Of a DNA stretch of 60,829 bases, positions 16,105-24,335 are shown piece after piece (positions within the stretch are counted from its first letter, which is position 1; each line of letters starts with the position of its first letter). The position numbers were made by a program, and so were the translations under genes. This DNA comes from an uncultured Clostridia bacterium. Lineage in GTDB: Bacteria; Bacillota; Clostridia; UBA1212. A model generated the notes under the pieces. The model ran no database searches, was not told the DNA's origin, and saw nothing but the letters and a program-made list of their open reading frames with translations. The stretch covers positions 1-60,829 of the forward strand of contig CAMZBI010000012.1 in NCBI GenBank assembly GCA_947304585.1, in the 5' to 3' direction.

Positions 16105-16959
16105 ATGAAATATTTCCACATTGGCGCGATGGCCGACAGCTTCAGACTTCCGGCCAAGGAAGCGCTTCTCAAAGTCAAGGAAGTAGGAGCCGAGGGTTAT
16201 CAGATCTACGCCAGCAACGGCGCTTTCTCACCTGACAACCTTGACGCCAAAGCCAGAGCTGAGTTCAAAAAGTATTCCGACAGTTTGGGGCTTACCATTT
16301 CCGCCCTTTGCGGGGATCTGGGCCACGGTTTCTACAACAGAGAATACAACAAAGTGCTGATTGAAAAGTCAAAAAAGATCCTTCAGCTGGCGGCAGATCT
16401 TGACACGCACGTGGTCACGACTCACATTGGCGTTGTTCCCGAAAATATGGAAGGCGAAAGATTTGAGATAATGCATGACGCATGCCTTGCACTTGCGTCT
16501 GCGGCGGATGAGATTGGCGTCAAGTTTGCAGTTGAGACCGGTCCCGAAACCTCCGCAACGCTTAAGAGGTTCCTTGATACGTTGAACTCAAGAGGTGTGA
16601 GTGTAAACCTGGATCCCGCCAATCTTGTCATGGTCACAGGTGACGACCCGGTTCAGGCAGTTTACAATCTGAAGGACTATATCGTACACACCCACGCAAA
16701 AGACGGAAAGATGCTCACCAAGGGCGACCCGGAGATCATTTACGGCCTGAAGCCGGCTCCCGAGGGAGGAATCCCCGCCCCGTTCATCGAAGTACCCCTT
16801 GGCGAGGGAAGCGTTGATTTTCCGAAGTATCTTGCAGCTCTTAAGGATATCGGATTCAACGGATTCCTGACCATTGAGAGAGAAGTCGGAGCAGATCCGG
16901 CAAAGGATATTGCAATGGCGGTGGGCTTCCTCAGAAAAACTGTTGAAGGTCTTGATTAA
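16105..16959 (+). CDS. Sugar phosphate isomerase/epimerase (xylose isomerase-like TIM barrel)
   Basis: 284 residues of the AP_endonuc_2 / xylose isomerase-like TIM-barrel family. Family marks: GAEGYQIYASNG, the strand TTHIGVVP, the metal-site Glu in FAVETGPE, NLDPANLVM, VHTHAKDGK and a final FLTIERE. These Glu/Asp/His residues bind a divalent metal in isomerases and epimerases. GGAGG lies a few bases before the ATG. It is 21 nt ahead of a Gfo/Idh/MocA dehydrogenase. Such pairs usually act together in oxidising and rearranging sugars, inositols or their acids, but the substrate is not identifiable. Confidence 0.85.
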   Translation: MKYFHIGAMADSFRLPAKEALLKVKEVGAEGYQIYASNGAFSPDNLDAKARAEFKKYSDSLGLTISALCGDLGHGFYNREYNKVLIEKSKKILQLAADLDTHVVTTHIGVVPENMEGERFEIMHDACLALASAADEIGVKFAVETGPETSATLKRFLDTLNSRGVSVNLDPANLVMVTGDDPVQAVYNLKDYIVHTHAKDGKMLTKGDPEIIYGLKPAPEGGIPAPFIEVPLGEGSVDFPKYLAALKDIGFNGFLTIEREVGADPAKDIAMAVGFLRKTVEGLD

Positions 16960-16980
16960 AGAATTTTTAGGAGAAAAATC

Positions 16981-18054
16981 ATGGAAAAGCTTAAGATTGG
17001 AATTGTTGGAAACGGCGGTATCAGCGGATGTCACGTAACCGGATATCAGGCTATCCCCGACAGAGCTGAGATATATGCTCTTTGCGATATTAACAGGGAC
17101 AGAGCGATGGCGCTGGCTTCAAGGCTGGGCATTCCGGCGGAAAGAGTCTTCACCGACGTTCACGAGATGGTAAAGCTGAAGGAGCTTGACGCAGTCGACG
17201 TCTGCACCTGGAACAACGGCCATGCGGAATGCACTATTGCCGCTTTAAATGCGGGAAAACACGTGCTCTGCGAAAAGCCCATGGCCATCAATGCAAAGCA
17301 GGCAAAAGAGATGCAGGATGCCGCAGAAAAGAACGGAAAGCACCTTCAGATCGGTTTCGTAAGACGTTTCGGCAACGACATGGAAGTGCTCAAAAACATT
17401 GAGAAGGACGGCTTCTTCGGCGATATCTACTACGCCAAAGTGAATTACACAAGGCGCAACGGCTGCCCCGGCGGCTGGTTCTCCGACAGTTCCAGGTCCG
17501 GCGGCGGTCCGCTGATTGACCTTGGCGTCCACGTTATCGACTTCTCAAGGTACCTCATGGGAAACCACAAACCGGTGTCCGTTTACGGGATCACTTTCGA
17601 CAAGCTCAAAAACAGACCTGACATCAGGAAAGCCGGCGGTTATTTTTCATCCGACGCATCTTCAAGCGAGATCTATGACGTTGAAGACCTTGCCGTGGGT
17701 CTTATAAGATTCGACAACGGCTCCGTCATCTCCATCGACGCGGCTTTCTCCCTCAATCAGGCGGGTGACAAGGGCGACATGGAGTTTTTCGGCACCAAAG
17801 GCGGCGCCAAGATCACAGGGACCGTGGACCTCTTCTCCTCAATGTCCGGTTACATGACCAACACCCAGCTGGCCTATCCCACAGCCTTTGATTTTGTCGG
17901 CTCGTTTAATGCGGAGATCAAACATTTCGTCGACTGCATAACCGTGCCGGGGACCAAATGCATTGCCCCTGCCGAGGACGGCGTAGTGCTGATGAAGATC
18001 CTTGACGGTCTGTACGAATCCTCAAGAACGGGCCACGAGGTCATTCTCGATTAA
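16981..18054 (+). CDS. Gfo/Idh/MocA family NAD(P)-dependent oxidoreductase
   Basis: 357 residues. N-terminal Rossmann fold (KIGIVGNGGISGCHVTGY), then the family's conserved CEKPMAINAKQAKEM with the catalytic-region Glu-Lys-Pro, RRFGNDMEVL, GGGPLIDLGVHVIDFSRYL carrying the catalytic Asp and His, and the C-terminal substrate domain. AGGAG is 7 nt upstream of the ATG. It oxidises or reduces a sugar-like substrate with NAD(P). The gene ends just before an intrinsic terminator, so most transcripts should contain it and the preceding isomerase only. Confidence 0.92.
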   Translation: MEKLKIGIVGNGGISGCHVTGYQAIPDRAEIYALCDINRDRAMALASRLGIPAERVFTDVHEMVKLKELDAVDVCTWNNGHAECTIAALNAGKHVLCEKPMAINAKQAKEMQDAAEKNGKHLQIGFVRRFGNDMEVLKNIEKDGFFGDIYYAKVNYTRRNGCPGGWFSDSSRSGGGPLIDLGVHVIDFSRYLMGNHKPVSVYGITFDKLKNRPDIRKAGGYFSSDASSSEIYDVEDLAVGLIRFDNGSVISIDAAFSLNQAGDKGDMEFFGTKGGAKITGTVDLFSSMSGYMTNTQLAYPTAFDFVGSFNAEIKHFVDCITVPGTKCIAPAEDGVVLMKILDGLYESSRTGHEVILD

Positions 18055-18068
18055 TAAACTATTATCTT

Positions 18069-18099
18069 CCCCCGGATTTTACTACCGGGGGCGTTTTTT
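18069..18099 (+). terminator. Intrinsic terminator after the dehydrogenase gene
   Basis: CCCCCGG (18069-18075) / CCGGGGG (18085-18091), then CGTTTTTTA. It separates the second and third sugar genes, which are only 64 nt apart, suggesting attenuated read-through. Confidence 0.85.
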
Positions 18100-18118
18100 A
18101 TTTGATTATGGAGAGAAT

Positions 18119-18970
18119 ATGAAAACGTCAATTAACACTTACAGTTTCGGAAGAGTCAGGAACACAAAAGGAGAACCGCTTACGATGCCTGAAATGGCGG
18201 ACTTTGCAAAAGCCAACGGCTTTGACGCCATCGAATTCGTTGGGCTTTCGATTCCCGCAGGGATGGATCTTGACGTTTTGTCCTTCGCTGAATATATGCG
18301 CGACTACTGCGAAAAGATAGGGCTTGGCATTTCGGCTTATACAGTCGGTGCGGATTTTCTGGCACCGGGCAACGTAGAAAGGCTTAAAGGAGAAGTGGAT
18401 ATTGCAGCAGCCCTTGGTGCGCCCCTCATGCGCCACGACATCGCTTTCGGTTCCCCGGAGGGAGTGTCTTACTTTGACCTGATACCCGGATTTGCCAAAG
18501 ACATAAACGAGATCACAAATTACGCCGCATCGAAAGGAGTCAGGACCTGCACCGAGAATCACGGTTATTTTTCCCAGGATGCCGACAGAGTCACAGCTCT
18601 TTGCAAAGCTGTGAACAACCCGAATTTCGGGCTTTTGGTGGATTTTGGCAATTTCATGTGCGCCGATGAAATATCTGTTGAATCCGTAAAGAAAGCGGCA
18701 CCTTATGCCATCCACGTGCACGCCAAGGATTTCAAATACGTTTCAAGAGAGGAATCAGCCGAGCCTCCGGCGGGCTATTTCAACACAAGAGCGGGAAATC
18801 ATATAATGGGCTGTGCCCTTGGCGACGGTGTGGTGAACGTCAGGGAATGCGTCAGGATCATGAAGGATCAGGGTTATGACGGCTACGTCACCGTTGAATT
18901 TGAGGGGCCCTTCGGAGATGCTGCAGAAGAGATAAAAAAAGGACTCCGTTTCCTGAAGTCCTGCTTCTGA
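18119..18970 (+). CDS. Sugar phosphate isomerase/epimerase family protein (second TIM barrel)
   Basis: 283 residues. The ATG at 18119 has GGAGAG 5 nt upstream; the upstream open frame from 18002 overlaps the previous gene and is rejected. Xylose isomerase-like marks: NGFDAIEFVGLS, GLGISAYTVGADFL, the metal-site region TENHGYF, LLVDFGNFM, IHVHAKDFKY and GYVTVEFEG. It is clearly related in fold to, but diverged from, the isomerase two genes upstream, so the cluster probably carries out two isomerase/epimerase steps on either side of a dehydrogenase step. The substrate is unknown. Confidence 0.85.
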   Translation: MKTSINTYSFGRVRNTKGEPLTMPEMADFAKANGFDAIEFVGLSIPAGMDLDVLSFAEYMRDYCEKIGLGISAYTVGADFLAPGNVERLKGEVDIAAALGAPLMRHDIAFGSPEGVSYFDLIPGFAKDINEITNYAASKGVRTCTENHGYFSQDADRVTALCKAVNNPNFGLLVDFGNFMCADEISVESVKKAAPYAIHVHAKDFKYVSREESAEPPAGYFNTRAGNHIMGCALGDGVVNVRECVRIMKDQGYDGYVTVEFEGPFGDAAEEIKKGLRFLKSCF

Positions 18971-18998
18971 CCTGAATAACGTCTATAATACCGAAAAT

Positions 18999-19046
18999 CG
19001 CCCTCCCCGATAGATCCCGCAAGACCCGGCCGGAGGGCGTTGTTTT
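18999..19046. terminator. Bidirectional terminator between the sugar cluster and recN
   Basis: Stem CGCCCTCC (18999-19006) / GGAGGGCG (19032-19039), with TTGTTTT on the plus strand and ATTTTC on the minus strand, placed between two convergent genes. Confidence 0.8.
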
Positions 19047-19051
19047 ATCCG

Positions 19052-20779
19052 TCAACCTTTTGAAAGAGCCCTTTTTCTCATCCTTTCGATAAGTTCAATA
19101 CTGTGTATTCTGGTTACGCTGTTTTCGTCGGCGCTTCCGTCCAGAAGTCTGCCAACCTCTCTGATCTTGCCCTCTTCATCCAGTATCTCTGCCGCGGTCC
19201 TGACAAACTCTTCATCTGTATTCTTTCCGACAAAAATGTTTCTGTCTGAAATGGCGGCGATGGGCGCAAGATGGGTTACGCATATCAGCTGGTGATTCCT
19301 GCTGACCCTGTAAAACTTCTCTGCAACGGATGCTGCCGCAGAACCGCTGATTCCGGTGTCGATCTCGTCAAATATCAGAACAGGTATCATGTCTATGTCC
19401 GCAAGGCAGGACTTTATGGCCAGCATGATTCTTGACAGTTCTCCGCCTGAAGCGATCTTTGAAAGAGGCTTCGGTGGCTCGCCCGGATTGGGGCTGATAA
19501 GAAACTCAGTCTCGTCAAGTCCGTTTTCCCTAAATTTAGGATCTTCGGTATCGATTGGCTTAAAATCCACGACGAATCTGACCTTGGTCATTTCTATATC
19601 TGCCAGGGCCTTAACAACTTCTCTTGTTAGTACAACGGCCGCTTTTTCTCTCAGTGCGTGGACCTTACCCGCGATATCAACAAGTTCACGGGTCTCCGCG
19701 GCAGACTTTTTCAGCAGCTCCTTTGCAGTCTCCTCGGAGGATACAAGCTTGTCAAGTTTTTCCTTTGCATCTTTAAGAAAAGCCAGCACGTCGCCAACGG
19801 TCCTGCCGTATTTTCTCTTGAGATCATAAATTAGGTCCAGCCTCTGCTCCACTTTTCTTGCCTCTTCCTCGTCAAAGGAAGAGTTCTCGATCTCGGTCAG
19901 CACCGAATCTCTGACGTCTTCAAGAATGTAGTATGCATCTGTTATCTTGGAGGCGAGTTCACCGTATTTTGCGGAAAATCTCTCAATTGAGGAAAGCTTC
20001 GACCCGGCATCTTTGATCTCCGACATCGCACCTTCCGAGTCATAACCGCCCTGTCCGTCAAGCAGCGCCAATGCCTCGTTCAGCGAGGCGGATATCTTTT
20101 CGATGTTGTCTATGATCTTCTGCTTTTCGGAAAGTTCCTCTTCCTCGCCCTCCTTAAGTTTGGCGGAGGATATCTCGTCCACCTGGAAAGAGAGAAGATC
20201 AATAAGCTGCGCCCTCTTCATAGGGTCCACGTTAAGTTCGTCGATCAGTGCCAGGGTCTTTTTATGTTCAGAGAGTTTATCCCTGTATATCGAAAGAATG
20301 TCCGCCAGTTCTTTTCCGGCAAAAGAGTCCAGAAGTTTTATGTGGTTTGAGGGATTCAGCAGGGAATGGCTGTCGTGTTGGCCGTGGACGTCCGCAAGGG
20401 CCTCGCCAAGCTTTTTCAGCGCGCCAACGGTTACAATTCTGTCGTTTATCCTGCAGACGTTTTTAGCCTGGTCGTTAAAAGTTCTTGAAACGATTATCGA
20501 TCCGTCTTCTTCGATATCTATCCCCAGGTCCGCCATAGTTTCTGCAACAAGCGGGCTTTTATCCCGATCAACGTTGAAAACTCCCGTGATCTCTGCAGAG
20601 GTCGCCCCTCTTCTGATAACATCCTTCGTCATCTTCTCGCCAAGGAGATAACAGATCGAATCTATAAGGATCGATTTTCCCGCCCCGGTCTCACCGGTAA
20701 TGCAGTTCATACCCGAATCGAATTCAAAGGATATTTTGTCTATAATTGCGACGTTTTTAACGGTGAGAAATGAAAGCAT
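19052..20779 (-). CDS. recN: DNA repair protein RecN
   Basis: 575 residues, full length for RecN. N-terminal Walker A GETGAGKS (29-36), then coiled-coil arms, then the C-terminal ATPase half with the signature KIASGGELSRIMLAIK and Walker B VLIFDEIDTGISG. RecN is an SMC-like protein that gathers DNA ends in double-strand break repair. It follows nadK with a 3-nt gap, an arrangement common in Bacillota, and both share the promoter upstream of nadK. In contrast to the YhaN-like protein of this window, all nucleotide-binding motifs are intact. Confidence 0.97.
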   Translation of the reverse strand: MLSFLTVKNVAIIDKISFEFDSGMNCITGETGAGKSILIDSICYLLGEKMTKDVIRRGATSAEITGVFNVDRDKSPLVAETMADLGIDIEEDGSIIVSRTFNDQAKNVCRINDRIVTVGALKKLGEALADVHGQHDSHSLLNPSNHIKLLDSFAGKELADILSIYRDKLSEHKKTLALIDELNVDPMKRAQLIDLLSFQVDEISSAKLKEGEEEELSEKQKIIDNIEKISASLNEALALLDGQGGYDSEGAMSEIKDAGSKLSSIERFSAKYGELASKITDAYYILEDVRDSVLTEIENSSFDEEEARKVEQRLDLIYDLKRKYGRTVGDVLAFLKDAKEKLDKLVSSEETAKELLKKSAAETRELVDIAGKVHALREKAAVVLTREVVKALADIEMTKVRFVVDFKPIDTEDPKFRENGLDETEFLISPNPGEPPKPLSKIASGGELSRIMLAIKSCLADIDMIPVLIFDEIDTGISGSAAASVAEKFYRVSRNHQLICVTHLAPIAAISDRNIFVGKNTDEEFVRTAAEILDEEGKIREVGRLLDGSADENSVTRIHSIELIERMRKRALSKG

Positions 20780-20782
20780 CCG

Positions 20783-21616
20783 TCACTCCTCCTCCCGCAT
20801 CTCGCCAAACAGCTTTCCTGCAACGGCGGCATAAAAGTTCGGGGGATCGATCCTAAGTATCTTCATTTTCGTTTCGGAACACTCGCAAACAAGCATGTCC
20901 TCCGGCTCCACTTTTTCTGAAATGTGACCGTCGATAATAACTCTGATCTTTTTTGAATTTGCAACAGGTTTAACTGAAACCACGCTTTCGGGCCTTGCAA
21001 CGATAGTCCTGCTGCCCATCTTCTGTGAACATATCGGAGTGATCAGTATGACGTCGTTTCCCGGCTCGATTATAGGTCCGCCGGCTGACAGGGAATAAGC
21101 TGTTGATCCTGTCTGGGTGGCAACTATGATCCCGTCCCCCTTGTAGGTGCCGACATAGGTGCCGTTGACGTTTACAGCCAGGTGGCAGGTATTGGCCACG
21201 ACCTCTCTTGTGACCACCGCGTCATTAACTGCGATACCAAGAAACCTCTTTTCACCGGCCCGGATCAGAGAAACGTCAAGGACACTGCGCTCCTCTATCT
21301 TATAGTCGCCTCTGCATATTCTGTCAACGGTGGTGTCTATCGATCCCTTCTCAAACTCGGTCAGAAAACCAATGGTGCCAAGGTTAAAGCCAAGGACCGG
21401 AATACCCTTCAGGGCTGCCCTGCCTGCGATCCTCAGAAAAGTTCCGTCGCCGCCGATGCTTATAATAACGTCAGTTTTCTCGTAAACGTCACCGGACGTC
21501 TCGTCTTTGCCCGCAATAAACACAGAAACGCCCCTGCTCTCAAAAGCTTCCGCAAGCTTTACATAGTAGCCGGCAGCGTCCTGTTTTTTTTCGTTGATCA
21601 CTATTCCTACGTTCAT
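20783..21616 (-). CDS. nadK: NAD kinase
   Basis: 277 residues from the ATG at 21616, which has GGAGG 5-6 nt upstream; longer frames to 21748 run through the promoter and are rejected. Motifs: VIISIGGDGTFLRIAG (the GGDGT phosphate-binding loop with catalytic Asp), GFNLGTIGFL, AVNDAVV and GDGIIVATQTGSTAYSLSAGG. The enzyme phosphorylates NAD to NADP in the cytoplasm. Immediately upstream of recN. The usual neighbours tlyA and argR are absent in this window. Confidence 0.96.
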   Translation of the reverse strand: MNVGIVINEKKQDAAGYYVKLAEAFESRGVSVFIAGKDETSGDVYEKTDVIISIGGDGTFLRIAGRAALKGIPVLGFNLGTIGFLTEFEKGSIDTTVDRICRGDYKIEERSVLDVSLIRAGEKRFLGIAVNDAVVTREVVANTCHLAVNVNGTYVGTYKGDGIIVATQTGSTAYSLSAGGPIIEPGNDVILITPICSQKMGSRTIVARPESVVSVKPVANSKKIRVIIDGHISEKVEPEDMLVCECSETKMKILRIDPPNFYAAVAGKLFGEMREEE

Positions 21617-21662
21617 AGGTTCCTCCGCTGAAAAAGGCAGATCATTCTGCTTCTTTACGATG

Positions 21663-21690
21663 ATTATACAAGAAGATCCGGCTTTTTCAA
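21663..21690 (-). promoter_or_regulatory. Sigma-A promoter of nadK-recN
   Basis: Minus strand TTGAAA (21690-21685), 16-nt spacer, TATAAT (21668-21663), about 45 nt before the nadK ATG. Confidence 0.75.
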
Positions 21691-21728
21691 ACAGGTTTAA
21701 TATCTCCCGGAAATAAATCATTTCCGGA

Positions 21729-21764
21729 AAATAAAAGCCGGGAAACAATGATCTGCAACCCGGC
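21729..21764 (-). terminator. Intrinsic terminator after the dCMP deaminase gene
   Basis: GCCGGG (21764-21759) / CCCGGC (21742-21737) on the minus strand, followed by TTTTATTTT. Confidence 0.8.
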
Positions 21765-21784
21765 CTTAAAAACTAATTACGATA

Positions 21785-22273
21785 TCAATACCCCAGCTGA
21801 CCAGACAGGGAATCGTCGTCGATTATCCAGTTTTCAACGTCGATCACTCTGTAATCGTTCTCGGAATCTCTGATGTAAACCGTTTTGATGCCTGCGTTGA
21901 TTATCATCCTCTTGCACATGGAGCAGCAGCAGGAGTTGACAACGTATTCTCCGGTTGTCGCCTCAAGCCCGCAAAGGTAGAGGGAAGCGCCGAGCATATC
22001 CCTTCTTGCAGCGGAGATGATGGCATTGGCCTCTGCGTGAACGCTTCTGCAGAGCTCATACCGCTGACCTCTCGGAATGTTCATCTGCTGTCTGATGCAG
22101 ACCCCAAGGTCGTTGCAGTTTTGTCTGCCCCTGGGCGCGCCAACGTATCCGGTGGAGACCACTTCGTCGTTTTTGACGATAACAGCACCGTAGAGCCTTC
22201 TAAGGCATGTTCCACGCTTCGACACGACCTCTGCAAGGTCAAGATAATAATTGTTCTTATCGCGTCTTTCCAT
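21785..22273 (-). CDS. dCMP deaminase family protein (ComEB-like)
   Basis: 162 residues. The zinc-dependent deaminase core is visible: catalytic SVHAEANAII and the second zinc motif in NSCCCSMCKRMIINAGI. The first zinc-proximal loop TGYVGAPRGRQNC is also typical of dCMP deaminases. The enzyme converts dCMP to dUMP for thymidylate synthesis, and ComEB of competence operons belongs here. The usual PCxxC is CCSMC, so the conserved Pro is replaced by Cys and four Cys fall within six residues. AGGAG lies 10 nt upstream of the ATG. A terminator follows. Confidence 0.88.
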   Translation of the reverse strand: MERRDKNNYYLDLAEVVSKRGTCLRRLYGAVIVKNDEVVSTGYVGAPRGRQNCNDLGVCIRQQMNIPRGQRYELCRSVHAEANAIISAARRDMLGASLYLCGLEATTGEYVVNSCCCSMCKRMIINAGIKTVYIRDSENDYRVIDVENWIIDDDSLSGQLGY

Positions 22274-22347
22274 AAAACGATTTCTCCTGATTCTGTTCTG
22301 AGTGTTTAAAAAAGTTTATCTAACAAATGTTGGCCGTCTCCGGCGTT

Positions 22348-22818
22348 CTATTTAAGCTTCTTTAATTCTATCAAAGGCTTTCCTTCGCCTGATGTGATGA
22401 CTGCATAGTCACCGTTTTGAAGTGCCCCCGGGTTTAATGCAGTCACGTTGCCGCAAACTCTTAATGTCTGCTGATGGGTGTGTCCGAAAAGAGCGTATTC
22501 GCACTTACTAAGAGCTGCTTCGTGGCATATCCGTTCGACACCGTATCTGACGCCAAAGGTGTGGCCGTGGGCCATGAAAAACCTTCTGCCGGCGATCACG
22601 GCAACTGCACTGTCAGAGTATTCTCCGTAATATTCGTAGTCACAGTTGCCGCAGACCACGTAAACGTCCGCACCCGCAGGCAGCCCGAAGTCCCTGAATT
22701 CCAGAAATCCCCTGAGACCGTCTCCAAGAAAACATATCGCGTCAGGCTTTTCCGTGTCGTAAACTTCGTACAGATATCTTGATGAACTGTGGGAGTCCGA
22801 TACAACAAGGATCTTCAT
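22348..22818 (-). CDS. YfcE/MJ0936-type metallophosphoesterase
   Basis: 156 residues, full length for the small phosphodiesterase family. All metal motifs are present: SDSH near residue 8, FLGDG (GD), CGNCD (GNxD), MAHGH and FGHTHQ. These ligate two metal ions for phosphodiester hydrolysis. The natural substrate is unknown. The intact site contrasts with the degenerate YhaO-like protein at 11815-13098. It lies 23 nt downstream of rhaB in the same direction. Confidence 0.9.
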   Translation of the reverse strand: MKILVVSDSHSSSRYLYEVYDTEKPDAICFLGDGLRGFLEFRDFGLPAGADVYVVCGNCDYEYYGEYSDSAVAVIAGRRFFMAHGHTFGVRYGVERICHEAALSKCEYALFGHTHQQTLRVCGNVTALNPGALQNGDYAVITSGEGKPLIELKKLK

Positions 22819-22841
22819 AAGTTCAGCAGAAGATGCAATTA

Positions 22842-24314
22842 TCAGGCTTTAGCCTGAAGGTCAAGCAGTTTCTCGTAGGCGGCATCCCAGGCTGCGGTAT
22901 TCACAGGCTGATAAGCCTCTATCGGGAAGGAGTTTCTGATCACGTCTCTTGCCTGATCGATGCCGGAGACCTCGCCAAGAGCGATGAGCTGGCAGGAGAG
23001 ATTTCCGATGGCTGTAGCCTCTACGGGGCCTGCGTAGACAGGTCTTCCGATGGCATTGGCAGTGAATCTGCTGAGGACTTTGTTCTTTATGCCGCCGCCA
23101 ACGATGTTGAGGGAGGGAACGGGCTTGCCGGTGATCTCTTCAAGGCCGATGATGCACTGCTTGTATTTGAGAGCCAGAGACTCTTCCACGACTCTTATTA
23201 TCTCGCCCTTGGTCTCAGGCACACGCTGGCCTGTGCGTTTGCAGTAATCCTGGATCTTTCTCGGCATGTTGAATGGATCGAAGAAGTCCGGATGGTCCAC
23301 GTCGATCACGGCGATGAAGGGATCCGCCTCTTCCACAGCCTTATTCATTTCTGCGTAGGAAATGCCCTCGCCTTTCTTGTCCCAGTCTCTCATGCACTCG
23401 TTGTTGATCCAGAGACCCATGATGTTCTTAAGTAGGCGGACGTTGTTGTTGTAACCGCCCTCGTTGGTGTAGTTGAGTTTGAGAGTCTTTTCGTTGATAA
23501 TGGGCTTGTCGAGTTCTATTCCCAGCAGCGACCACGTACCTGAGCTGAGGAAAGCGGCTCCCTTCTCGGCATACGGAACCGACATGACAGCCGCACCGGT
23601 GTCGTGCTCTGCAACCGCAATTACCGGTATCGCACCGACGCCAAGCTCGTTCTGAACGCTCTTGGTGAGTCCGCCGAGTTTTGTGCCCGCGGGGATGACT
23701 TCCGCAAGAATGTCCGTCCTGATGCCCAGCTTCGTAAGCATATCCCTTGCCCAATCCTTTTTGTTCGGGTCGTACATCTGGGACGTGGAAGTGATGGTGT
23801 ACTCGCAGAACTTTTCTCCGGTGAGGAAATAGTTGAACAGATCCGGAACGAAGAGCAGCTTGTCGGCAACCTCAAGAGAGGGATCGCCGTCGCATTTCAT
23901 TGCCAGCAACTGATACAGTGTGTTGAACTTCTGAAAGGCAATACCGGTGGTGTTGTATATTTCATCGGCGGACAAAATGCCGCAGGCCTTTTCAATCATC
24001 CCGTCGGTTCTGGAATCTCTGTAGTGGACAGGATTTCCCAGAAGCTTTCCCTGCTTGGAGATGAGACCGAAATCAACACCCCAGGTGTCGACGCCAATGG
24101 ATGCAATGTCCCTGTCACCGCCGTTGACGGTGTTGATTATTCCCTTTTTCATCTCGTGGAAAAGTCTCAGGAAGTCCCAGGTGAAGGTGTCGTTCATCAT
24201 CACAGGGTCGCTTAGGAACCTGTGGGTCTCTCTGAGCACGAGTTTTTCTCCGTTAAACTCGCCAAGGATCGATCTTCCGCTGCTTGCGCCGTAATCAAAA
24301 GCCAGTATCTTCAT
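22842..24314 (-). CDS. rhaB: Rhamnulokinase
   Basis: 490 residues of the FGGY kinase family, with the rhamnulokinase pattern: FDYGASSGRSILGEF at the N-terminal ATP site, SIGVDTWGVDFGLI, NPVHYRDSRTDGM, AVAEHDTGAAVMSVP, FLSSGTWSLLG, NIVGGGIKNKVL and the C-terminal GPVEATAIGNL. It phosphorylates L-rhamnulose to rhamnulose-1-phosphate in the cytoplasm. rhaA, rhaD and a regulator are not in this window, so the pathway is completed elsewhere or the gene acts on a related ketose. AAAGGA precedes the ATG. Confidence 0.92.
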   Translation of the reverse strand: MKILAFDYGASSGRSILGEFNGEKLVLRETHRFLSDPVMMNDTFTWDFLRLFHEMKKGIINTVNGGDRDIASIGVDTWGVDFGLISKQGKLLGNPVHYRDSRTDGMIEKACGILSADEIYNTTGIAFQKFNTLYQLLAMKCDGDPSLEVADKLLFVPDLFNYFLTGEKFCEYTITSTSQMYDPNKKDWARDMLTKLGIRTDILAEVIPAGTKLGGLTKSVQNELGVGAIPVIAVAEHDTGAAVMSVPYAEKGAAFLSSGTWSLLGIELDKPIINEKTLKLNYTNEGGYNNNVRLLKNIMGLWINNECMRDWDKKGEGISYAEMNKAVEEADPFIAVIDVDHPDFFDPFNMPRKIQDYCKRTGQRVPETKGEIIRVVEESLALKYKQCIIGLEEITGKPVPSLNIVGGGIKNKVLSRFTANAIGRPVYAGPVEATAIGNLSCQLIALGEVSGIDQARDVIRNSFPIEAYQPVNTAAWDAAYEKLLDLQAKA

Positions 24315-24335
24315 AAATGTGTTCCTTTCAGTTGT

